Assembly: GCA_021014945.1 (NCBI GenBank)
Contig: MU266635.1
Coordinates: 1 to 28,467, forward strand
Direction: 5' to 3'
Source: Leucogyrophana mollusca
Taxonomy: Eukaryota; Basidiomycota; Agaricomycetes; Boletales
DNA: 28,467 bases
Under the pieces are notes generated by a model that was not told the DNA's origin, made no database searches, and worked only from the letters and a program-made list of their open reading frames with translations. Position 1 is the first letter of the stretch, and each line of letters opens with the position of its first letter. Below, one piece after another: positions 19,583 through 28,467 of the stretch. Both the position numbers and the translations under genes were made by a program.

Positions 19583-20537
19583 CTACGGTAGGCCATTTTG
19601 GTCAGAATAAGAAGTGCAGGTGTTGCTTGCATTTCCCTGGTTAGAAATGAGTTAATAGGTTACTCGCAGGTAGTACGAACAAACGAACTGTCGGGTTATC
19701 GGGACAACATGCAGTGTAGCCAAGGTCTGCTACGCTTCCGAGGGCGGCTGCGTTGTTCCAACCTTCCCAGCTGTCACAGGAAACGCTCTGGTAGCTGATG
19801 TTCCAAACACCAAAGTCCTTAAGGGAAAATGTCAGCATGTTGGTTGCCAACATTCGGAAGGGTGACGGCCTTGACTTACAGTATATCCTGTCGTCGCGAC
19901 ACATCAGACTTGAGTATCCCACTGAGAAGGATGCGTCACGAAAAACCCACCGTATAACGCTGCGTCGGATGGAAAGAAGTCGTCCGGAATAGAGGTTGAC
20001 GGCCAAGCAAGGTCAAAATTTAAATAATGTCCCCCGCTATAGAAATCCATCGTGATCTCAGTGAGTCGGACGGTAGCCGAGTTATATACGTGTGCCTAGC
20101 ACTCACGCGTTCGTTTTGGTAGGCGTCGCATCACACCAACCATCCTCGGACAGTGGACAAAGGTCAGTCACCTTGATGACCACAGACTTTGTCACATTAG
20201 GATAGAACGGCGGATTGGAGTTGAAGGTATTGAGCAACGTCAAATTAAAGCAGCGTCCGCATGCAGGACCATATGAGGCACTACTACCGTATGCCATTTG
20301 ATTCATAGCGGCGGTAGGAAAGTTTGTGCTGGACGTGGTGCATCCGCATGCAGCGATAAAGTTCGGGGGGAGCTCATAGTGGGTCATGGTAGCAAAACCG
20401 TCTGCGGGGTATTGTATCCATTCCGTGGCACATGCTGCAGGGAGGTAAGCCAGTAGCACCAGGTAGACTGCAACAGCTTGCCAAAGGAGAGCTCCGCGAA
20501 CTTGTTCCATGGCGCCAAGGTTGCCAGGAAAAGGCAT
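19583..20537 (-). CDS. Secreted GH45 endoglucanase / expansin-like protein (235 aa)
   Basis: Five exons on the minus strand: 20107-20537, 19951-20036, 19880-19887 (8-nt microexon), 19689-19817 and 19583-19636. Introns are 70, 63, 62 and 52 nt. A signal peptide ends near residue 37 (VYLVLLAYLPAACA). Translation may start at 20537 or at Met10 (20510), which gives a more ordinary signal peptide. The mature protein is a double-psi beta-barrel: AACGCTTSSTNFPTAAMNQ, YGPACGRCFNLT and VIKVTDLCPLSEDGWC, with D125 at the conserved acid position, then LNFDLAWPS, YGYTDFGVWN and a Cys-rich end. This fits fungal GH45 (subfamily C-like) cellulose or glucan-active proteins; whether it hydrolyses or only loosens walls is not clear. 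The microexon is required to make YGYTDFG. Confidence 0.85.
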
Positions 20538-21160
20538 TTTGGACTAACAAGACATGGAATGGCTTGGTACAAGCCGTTAGAACAAGGATGGGCAAATTTC
20601 AGTCGCACAAAGCATCAAGATGGGAAACTTCACTGAACCTGCGTGTAAAATTAGAACATGCGTGTTACGTTCAGTAAGAGCTGTCTGGGGTCGCTGGCTT
20701 ACAGCTCATCTATTAGCTCGTTGCTCGGCTCGTATACTTACCCTGACATGCCAAGAGCTAGCCCGTGGACGAATCATCCACTGTAAGTACATCGGTGCCC
20801 GTCGCTGGTGATCTCCAACACCGTGACTGATCTTGATCATGACTCTGATCTGCACCCCGCCAAGAAATGCAAGACCATCCTTTTAAATGTTCCGCGGTCG
20901 AGAGTCCTGACTAGTCCTTACCTTTGCATCACTACAGATGGCTACACGCGATTGCAGAAATCAACGCAACCGCATGCTCCCTCTTGCTTGGAGGCCACCA
21001 GAACCCAGGTGCTCCGGCCTATGATCGCCACCGTCCGGATGACCCATGCAAATGACAGACATAGGCAGTGTAAGCACTCAAGTATACGGTTTGTCCCGTC
21101 GAGCACTAACTCCCCTCTCCACCTCTCATCCAACCTGTATTGCCGTGGCGCTTCCACAAC
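20538..21160. other. Divergent promoter region
   Basis: It separates the GH45-like gene (minus) from the orphan secreted-protein gene (plus). No coding region is supported: the 20808-21164 open frame has no domain and overlaps the next start. No clear TATA box was found. Confidence 0.5.
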
Positions 21161-21885
21161 ATGATGCGACTCGTCTACGTTTGTGCTTTGTTCGGCTTCG
21201 CGAGCATGTTCACCCTGGTTGAATATCTTACCGAGAAGTCAATAACCTGGAAGCAAAAATACTCCGGCCCACGCCCATCCACGTCCTGTGATTCAGCAAG
21301 ATGGTTGCTCTCGTATCTTGACTGGGTCCGTAGCGATAGTGCGCACAATTATGCTGCATGGCCTTGCAATCCCAGCTCGGATGATCACAAGAGTGCTGTT
21401 CAAGGCTCCATCGGTGTGTCAGTCACGTAGCACTGATACTCTCCACGATTAATTTGTATTCCACAGGTATCGTCAACACAACAGTGATTGCGAACGCCAT
21501 CCTGATCTGGGATGATATGCTCTGTACGTTGGCAAAACTAGACCCCGCCCTTGTTCCTCGACTCATTGAACTTGCTCAGTAGCGCCGTCCAGGATCCGCA
21601 ACACTCCCGTGTTCCAGTGTGGCCGCTCAATGCGGAATTCTTCAGCTGGCATATCAACACCCGGTGTTCATCCGGCCGACGTTAAGTCCTTCGATCTCAG
21701 TCATACTGTAGGGACACTCTCTGCTCATCGAACATTTCGAGCTGACAAACCTAATACCACAGTCAACCCAGTTCTACGTGTGTACGCAGGACGCTGGTGG
21801 AAATGTTATTGGGGGGTTTCCATTCAAGTGTTCCATTCTTGAGGACTATCAGCGTGATCTGTGTACAAGTACGACAACGAATTAA
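21161..21885 (+). CDS. Orphan secreted protein (186 aa)
   Basis: Four exons: 21161-21413, 21467-21523, 21580-21707 and 21763-21885. Introns are 53, 56 and 55 nt, and the last carries a good branch site (GCTGAC). The frame holds over 561 nt to TAA 21883. It begins MMRLVYVCALFGFASMFTLV, a signal peptide or signal anchor. The rest has scattered cysteines (CDSARW, WPCNPSS, FQCGRS, YVCTQDAGG, KCSIL, DLCTS) and a Thr-rich end. Without the last intron the frame would run into an unrelated 40-residue tail, whereas with it the exon reads QFYVCTQDAGGNVIGGFPFK, which looks genuine. I recognise no family. It could be a lineage-specific secreted protein or a lectin/glycan-binding type; the latter is speculation. 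Confidence 0.65.
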
Positions 21886-22119
21886 AGCGAAGATGTTTGC
21901 TATGGAATATCTCTCAGGAAATACTTTGTCCAGGTTGGGTGTTGGACGTTGGGACTCTGGTGGTCGATCGGTATTTAACCTGACCGGTTTCCGGGGTCTC
22001 GACGGAGGAATACAAGTGACAGTAGTGCTCACAACGGGCTCAAGTACGACAAGTACCGTCGGAAAGCTGGCCGCATCTCGACAACAGTCAGCAGCTAGTC
22101 GGGGAACAAAACGACAATA

Positions 22120-24494
22120 ATGAAACTTTCCTACCCACCGTCTATTGACTCTCTTCCTCTCAGCGATTCAGCTTTGGCCCTCAAAATCGCCCGTCATTCA
22201 CCATGTTCTATATGCGACTCTTGCCTAGGTTTGCACCCACCGCCAGATGTCGAGCTCGTGGTGGATGAAGATGCACAAACAAAGTCGTCTTTGGGTGACC
22301 TGACTCAGTACGGTTCTGACGACGAGGATGGTCCGGCTTATCTTGAGAATTGCGCCTGCGGCCACGACGTTGCAGATCACGGTGCTCAACTTGCTATTGG
22401 CAAGGAGGAACTCGCACGTAGAGGTCGCGTTGCATTTCGTCTAGATGAGCTGCTGCAGGTTAGCCCTTTCGTTGGCACTATCGGGTCTATCATGTAGTTG
22501 ATGCCCTTGTAACAGGTTTGCATTTCTTATGGACCTGCGCTAGCAGACGCTTACCCGGGACCGTTCGTAGGATCTTGACAAGCTACTAGATTTCGAATAT
22601 ACGGACGACGATATTATCTCCCTCAGGCAACAGATGAAGTTGCCGGTTTCGTTCATCAGCACCACCTCTCCCTCTGGTGAGTCGCCTGTGGTTTAATTTG
22701 TCGACCCAATTCAAATCTGCCGTCTTAAGTTCACTCCTCGCCCTTTGATAGACCCATATCTCCAGCTTCCTCGATCTTGAGTGACGAGCCCCCTCCGTCC
22801 AAGAAACGACGGCTATCATCATCTTCTCTCAGCAATGACGAAGGTGATGATGACGATGACGACGACGAAGACAAACCGCTCGCGGCTAGCATGGCGCAGG
22901 TGGTCGCAGTGGATCACCCCGAGCCGAGTACACGAACAGCTGGTGGCAAGAGAACAGGGAAGAAAGTGTCCAGCATGAAGTCCAAGACACAAAGCGCCCC
23001 AACGGCTCAACCCAAAGTAGAGACAAATGGCGTTTCAAACGGAGGATACGATACTAAAGTCAAGGTCGAGGAAAAAATGGACGAAAGCCAACTTACGCGA
23101 CTTGCGACTGGGGTCACAGTTGATGCCGGCCCATCATCTTCCGGTATTGTGAGCTTCCTGCAAAAAGATCTCTGATAGTTCGGCCGGCCTTACTCTTCTC
23201 GCAGGCGCCTTCGAGAACAGAGAAAGCGGCTGTCGTAGAGCTGCGCAAAGGAATTATCCAGATCACCGCAGTAGAAAACGATCGACAGCCGCGTTCGCTA
23301 GTTATTCTGACCGGCCTCAAGACACTATTCCAGACACAACTTCCCAAGATGCCGCGGGAGTATATCGCCCGACTTGTGTACGACAGCAACTCGAAAGCTT
23401 TGGCGATCATCAAACGTGGATACAAGGTAGTTGGGGGGATATGCTATAGGCCCTTCCCACATCGTGGTTTTGCAGAAATCGTGTTCTTCGCCACGGCCTC
23501 TGTGGATCAAGTCAAGGTACGAAACATGTCGTACAGGCTTCCGTGATAATAATTCCCCGCAGGGTTACGGCGGGATGCTTATGGACCACTTCAAAACACA
23601 CATTCGTCAGACGTATCCAACCATGATGCACTTCCTTACATACGCCGATAACTACGCCGTGGGATACTTCAGGAAGCAAGGTTTCTCTAAGGACATCACT
23701 TTAGACAGGTCGGTATGGGCCGGATATATCAAAGACTACGAAGGAGGGACGATCATGCAGTGCACCATGTTACGCAAAGTCAATTACCTCGACAAGGCCA
23801 ACATTATCGCTCAACAGCGTGAGGCCATCCTAACGAAAATACGCGAGATGTCGAAGTCGCATATCGTGTATCCTGGGCTGACTCAGTTTATGGACGATGG
23901 GTCAGCTGGAGGTCTGAAAATAGACCCGAAGGATGTTCCGGGACTTCGTACGTAATATAATGAGAATTTGTGAAGCCACTTCTGATCAGAGTTTCAATTC
24001 GCTACACAACATAGGTGAAAGCGGCTGGACACCATCCATGGATACCAAGTAAGAGTTGTCGCTGCTGTGCTGATAGAGTGACCTAAATTGAAACCAAGTA
24101 GTGTTAGATCAACACCCAGGAGCGCAGAGCAAAATTTCATGCAGCGTCTTCTGACTGATCTACAAGGGCATCCGCTCGCCTGGGCATTCCTTTATCCTGT
24201 TAATGGTGAAGAAGTTGTCGACTATTATGAGGTCATTAGGAAGCCTATGGGTAAGCTCTGATCTGATCTGGGGACAAGGCAGAGGTTAATAGTGGAACAG
24301 ATTTCAGCACAATGCAACAGAAGCTGGAGAGGAACCAGTACACAGAACTGAAATCTTTCGTGGACGACGCACATCTGGTTTTTGACAACTGCCGGTTGTA
24401 TAACCCGGAAGGTTCAATATACGCTAAGAACGCAACGAAGTTAGAGAAGTTCATGAAGGAGCAATTGGCAGAGTATGCGAAGAGAGAATCGTAA
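22120..24494 (+). CDS. GCN5: Histone acetyltransferase Gcn5 (SAGA/ADA catalytic subunit), 646 aa
   Basis: Acetylates histone H3 within SAGA-type coactivators in the nucleus. Eight exons: 22120-22458, 22571-22676, 22730-23148, 23205-23516, 23563-23947, 24015-24048, 24099-24250 and 24301-24494. Residues 29-87 carry a compact Cys/His motif (CSICDSC .. [10 protein letters not shown]) resembling the start of the PCAF N-terminal domain, followed by [20 protein letters not shown]. An acidic, Ser-rich linker with a probable nuclear signal (KKRR) comes next. The HAT domain spans ~292-465: FAEIVFFA with catalytic E379, the acetyl-CoA loop QVKGYGGM and [22 protein letters not shown] and [10 protein letters not shown] follow. 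The bromodomain lies at ~547-640 ([26 protein letters not shown]). The N-terminal extension is longer than in yeast. Identification is very secure; exons 1-3 are less sure. Confidence 0.95.
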
Positions 24495-24855
24495 CACTTG
24501 TATCTTCATTTGCTTTACCTTATCTTCTATCCTCTAACCATATTGCTATATCATTCACGTCATCACCCGCGTGCTTTGCTGCCTGAAGTAGGCCTGGCAC
24601 GAGCATGCCATTATCGAAACCATTATAAGGTTTACACGCATCAATGTCATAGAACAGTGGATATCAACTTGCAATGACTTGCGATTTGATCCTTTCCTCC
24701 CGAGCGAACTGAACACAGCCGTATATTAACATAATAATACGTGGAAGAATATTTAAAAGAAGGTGCGGAAATATAAGTTATGGTACGCTGTAGACTACGT
24801 GTAGTTTGTGTAAAAGCTCTGGGAAGAGTCTAGCCAACAATATTACCACACTTCT
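24495..24855. other. Convergent intergenic region
   Basis: AT-rich DNA between the stop codons of GCN5 and the P450 gene. AT-rich stretches such as tattaacataataata are plausible 3'-end signals. No gene was seen. Confidence 0.5.
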
Positions 24856-27031
24856 TCACACAGGAGAACGAACCATTTCAGTCAGTCTTGCCGAGGACGG
24901 TGAACGTGGTGCAATCCGACACGGGAACGGGGCAGGGTGACTGCAGCCAGGTTAGTTCTAACTGTCCAACGACCGACGCTAGAAGGAGACTCACGTGCCG
25001 AGACCAGTCGTCCACTTGGGCTCAAAATCACCGACGCCATCTGGCTTCGTAAGGTCGAAGATCGCCAGGAAATGGACCATCGCCGACCACACAGATGCGT
25101 CTGCCATGTACCGACCTACACAAACCCTTCGACCAAAACCAAAGGCGAAGCTGACTGTGTCGTCAGTAAGCGCTCCATCTGCGGTGAGGAATCTTTCGGC
25201 CCTAAACTCCTCGGCGTCTGGGTACCTGGCCTCATCCCGAGACATTGCCCTAATATGTAATATGCAAGTAGTGAGAACGCCGAAAGGGAAGCAGCAATCA
25301 AAGCGGTCAAACGCACCAGGCATTGGCGATGATAGTGGCGCCTGGAAGTGGTGGGCTGATAAGAGGAATAGACTTAATGAATGCACAAAGAGCGACAGAC
25401 CTTTGGGTATGCTGTATCCCTCGAATACATCACTTTCAGTAGCAGCGTGGGCTACACCTGCGGCCGTTTGTGAGACAATTGCGGAGGATGCATGGACCAG
25501 TGAATAGTTGTCACCTACCGAGTGGTATAACGGGGTGCCACCTCAATGTCTCCCGGAAAACAGCCTCAACAAATGGCAATGATGACCTGTCTTCAAAGTC
25601 CGGGAGCCTATCTCCACCAGTCACATTGTCAATTTCGGCCTGAGCTCTTTTTTGTATTTCAGGGTGCAGAACCATAGCAAGCATAAAGACGAGGAGCACA
25701 GAAGAAGTCTAGAGTTGATATAAGAGGGGTGAAACTCGAGGCGGGTGAATTCTGGTACTCACCGTCTCTGCACCAGCTGGAAATGCATGAACACGAAAGG
25801 TCAATACCCCACTCAGCTGAGGAGGAAGCGACACAGAATTCTCACCGACAAAGGCCGTGGCAAAAGCCCCCTTCATGGCCTCAAGCTCGTCGATGTCATC
25901 CGCCTTCTCGAATCCTTCCAAGGCATCTGAAACCATAGATGGTGTAGCAGTGCCCCGCGCCTATAAATGTCACAAGACGGAAGTTATTTACTTGCAATGC
26001 CTGGATGGCATGAACAAACGGACCATTTCGTCTTGAACATATTTGAACGGAAACTCGATCATATCCGATATATGCTTGCGGACGATGGCAGCGTTCCGTT
26101 TGAACGAAGCTCCAGGAAACCAGGCCGGTATATTTTGAACTACGATTCACAGTATCAGCGCTATTAGGATGCCGCCTGACAGGTCGACTTACGAGCTGGA
26201 AATGAAACAAGGAGCGCAGCGCTTTCCGGTGTAACCGTCACGGAAATATCAAGCGATGCCTTTTCTACGATGTCTACCAGTGGGTCATTGTGTGGTAGGG
26301 GTTCGTAACCATATACAATTGACATGATGGTGGATGTAGCAAATCTATAACATGGGTTAACTTCGCCACGCAGGATAAAAAGGTAGCTGTGAAGTCTCAC
26401 GACTGGAGGTGTTTAAGATGTTTTGGAAAATCTTCTTGATCGGGAGTCTCGACGAGGTTGAGCATGAGATCGCGTGCTTTGCGCAGCTGGGTTGGGCGAT
26501 GGGTGGCCGCCGCCACCGGTCGAAATGCTTGATGGAGGAATCTTCGATGAGTCCTCCATGTATCCCCATACCCGATATTAGCAGTGAGAGTGGACATCCC
26601 AAACCTGACAACGAATTAGCATCCAGCGATTGATCGAGAACAACATATAGCACAATTTGTTGATGGATACTATCGCTCTGTCAGAATAGTTGTGCGAGCG
26701 ATGTTCCAACAGCTCTTTCGCGACCTTTTCCGAGTTGATGATTATGATATCGAGGTTGAGAAGACGAGAGTACACAAGATCACCTGTTTGCAGAATCAAA
26801 ATGAGAACGTGAATCTTCGAGACCCAGCGTACCATATGTTGCTGCCCACTCCCTATAGGTGACCCATGGTGCGTCTGTTTTGATCCCAATCACATTCCCC
26901 ACGAGAGGGAGAGGGGTCGGCCCAGGAGGTAGGGGTAGACTCGTTCGACTCCTGTTCCTCTTCAGTAAACGAACGGCAACAACAAAGGCCGTCAACAGTC
27001 CAATGATATACGCCTTGATCGAGGCGGACAT
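24856..27031 (-). CDS. Cytochrome P450 monooxygenase, E-class group I (536 aa)
   Basis: Eleven exons on the minus strand: 26833-27031, 26654-26783, 26401-26604, 26193-26344, 26024-26139, 25763-25960, 25519-25708, 25401-25457, 25317-25341, 24995-25249 and 24856-24940. Introns are 49-67 nt; the frame is intact. An N-terminal anchor (YIIGLLTAFVVAV) and the hinge LPLPPGPTPLPLVGN put it on the ER membrane. Landmarks: helix C W126 with THRR; I-helix AGAETTSS (329-336); ETLR (E386-R389); AERF; and the heme loop FAFGFGRRVCVGR with ligand C467. All essential residues are present. The closest type is the multi-gene basidiomycete P450s used in secondary metabolism or xenobiotic oxidation. The substrate cannot be read from sequence, and no partner cluster genes are visible. 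An upstream in-frame ATG at 27067 would add 12 residues. Confidence 0.92.
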
Positions 27032-28131
27032 GGCTTCGTGAAAGGAAGATGAAAGCGAGGGGGTCATACAGAGTGAGTGCTTGGCATGAGCAGCTTTTGA
27101 AACAAACTAACACTGCTCCCTGCCAATATGCACGCTCCTATTGCATCCTTGAGCATCCTTGGCGAGCGGTATGTTTAATGGTCCGAGTGGTCGGGCGTTT
27201 GTAAGGGTGCTCTATTAGTCGGGAGCAGTGAGGTCCACAGTCGTAATAGTCAATGCGGTGCTGAGTTTTATGTGATGCTCAATCGGTAGAATGCAAAGAC
27301 ATCAGCTCTCTGGAACTGACAGCACACTGAGACAGCACCCGACATGTCATGTCGGCTGTAGATGCTCAACGTGGTGTCCGAGTTTGCCGCGAGTTTCAGG
27401 TTGTCCGTACGTTTTATGAATACCGTGATGCCCCGCGCCCGATTTGCACGGCCGCAAAGCTGCTGTTCCACCAATTCGGACGTGGAGACGTACGCTTCAC
27501 AGAGGCAATCCAAAGGCAATTGGGACTATGGCCATTGGTAGGGATGATGACAGTGGCTGGTCCGGCGTGTTTGCGATCCCCGGACTTTGCAAAACAGGAA
27601 GCTGCGATTTAATTCTGGTCGTCTCGCTGGAACGGTCGAGGAGGCCTTTAATGGTATTGGGGGTTTGTGACTTCGGCACTGCTTAACTTTGAGTGTTGGC
27701 GCCCCAATCCACTTTCCCAGCTTGCCAAGCAAACCTCCTACAAACCACGAGGCAGCCCTTTCATTCGCGGCTCACTCCGTCGAACCAGTATTCCTAGCAT
27801 TCCAGTGGTTTGCAAATCAATTTAGAGGTGCCAAGTATTTATGCATAGAGCGGACTTCGAATCCGAGCAACATGCCACATGTACATAGATCAGCTAAGTA
27901 CAAATGCGGAATAGATTAATTATCATTTCCATTTGTTAAGCCCCATGCATGGTCAAGGGACCACGGAGTAGCGACACAACAAAGAGAGATGATAACTATA
28001 AAAAAGATCCCCCGACGACACAAGCCGATAGTGCAATAGCAAGGTCATCATGCCCTACGAGTTGCAAGCAGAGCTCGAAGGAACAAGGGCGGCAAAAATT
28101 TAATAACCAAAGAATAGAGGCGGTGCCTCCA
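27032..28131. other. P450 upstream region
   Basis: These 1.1 kb should hold the P450 promoter and the 3' UTR of the next minus-strand gene. The open frames at 27349-27612 and neighbours show no domain, and opposite frames are equally open, so no gene is called. A 17-bp palindrome ccgacatg-t-catgtcgg lies at 27339-27355, about 310 bp upstream of the P450 start. Confidence 0.5.
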
Positions 28132-28467
28132 TTATATCTTGAGCGATTTCCAAGCCCAGCCGCTCTGATCGAGGCCAAGCTTGGAGGTGCCCGATGTCGC
28201 GAGTGAGTTGTACATTGTCTTGATTTCGGCAAGCGAGGGCAAGGGTGCTCCGGGCAATAGCGCTTTGGCTGCAAGAGCTGGATCCTTGGTTACCCAGGTC
28301 ATGTACTGTAAAAAGGTGCGCTTTACCTGTGGATATGTTAGTTCATGGGCAGTGTGAAGTGGGGCGAAGCTCACAATGAGATAGTCCTTTTTGGTAGTGT
28401 CGACAATCGGAGGATAATGAACCATGTCGTTTTTTCGGATTGCTTCCTCGAGGGCGGCGTGGCTACC
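28132..28467 (-). CDS. Unrecognised protein, 3' end only (runs off the window)
   Basis: The last two exons of a minus-strand gene: 28375-28467 (incomplete) and 28132-28326, split by a 48-nt intron with GTGAGC, a perfect CTAAC branch and CACAG. The intron is a multiple of three and free of stops, so unspliced RNA would also read through. The visible product contains ALEEAIRKNDMVHYPPIVD, KKDYLIVKRTFLQYMTWVTK, then KALLPGAPLPSLAEIKTMYN, and ends AWKSLKI. There is no signal peptide or membrane segment in this part, and I do not recognise the family. Coding quality is good: a long frame, a consistent splice and protein-like composition. Confidence 0.6.
   Translation of the reverse strand, partial: GSHAALEEAIRKNDMVHYPPIVDTTKKDYLIVSFAPLHTAHELTYPQVKRTFLQYMTWVTKDPALAAKALLPGAPLPSLAEIKTMYNSLATSGTSKLGLDQSGWAWKSLKI

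Noticed and set aside
22752..22760. Alternative acceptor (gatag|accc) for GCN5 intron 2
   Set aside because: It puts exon 3 out of frame by one base; the acceptor at 22729 (cttaag) keeps the frame and gives a 53-nt intron.
27349..27686. Plus-strand open frames upstream of the P450
   Set aside because: Overlapping frames on both strands, no domain and no convincing introns.

Overview
The window is eukaryotic nuclear DNA. Genes are broken by many short introns, mostly 46-71 nt, with GT-AG borders and CTAAC/CTGAC-like branch sites. The gene set (Gcn5, HEM2, a GH45-like enzyme, a group I P450, tandem secreted cysteine-rich proteins, a LINE with RNase H) points to a filamentous basidiomycete, most likely an Agaricomycete; Ceratobasidiaceae/Rhizoctonia is only a guess. 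Every multi-exon model below was built by eye. Each keeps its reading frame across all junctions, but none has transcript support.

Left part (1-8755): two tandem copies of a unit of about 1 kb, each holding a three-exon gene for a small secreted six-cysteine protein (139 and 137 aa). An apparently complete non-LTR retrotransposon of about 6.3 kb sits in the 3' flank of the first copy. It has an ORF1 with three zinc knuckles and an ORF2 with APE endonuclease, RT, RNase H and a CCHC motif. It is flanked by a perfect 13-bp target-site duplication, and the second copy preserves the unoccupied site.

Middle part (8780-13847): two tandem minus-strand paralogues of a type II membrane glycosyltransferase resembling protein O-fucosyltransferases. 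Each has seven exons at identical positions. The left one has lost about 22 bp near its 3' end, so its last ~34 residues are out of frame.

Right part (13848-28467): mostly conserved genes. HEM2 (5-aminolevulinate dehydratase, with an 11-nt first coding exon and a GC-AG intron); a RING plus ankyrin protein; an intron-bearing tRNA-Tyr(GTA); an Rpr2/Rpp21-like RNase P subunit; a secreted GH45/expansin-like protein with an 8-nt microexon; an orphan secreted protein; the Gcn5 histone acetyltransferase with bromodomain and an N-terminal PCAF-N-like Cys/His motif; a complete 11-exon cytochrome P450; and the 3' end of an unrecognised gene running off the right edge. The genes do not form one obvious pathway. 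The left and middle parts are a duplication-prone accessory segment; HEM2, tRNA-Tyr, the RNase P subunit and GCN5 are housekeeping.
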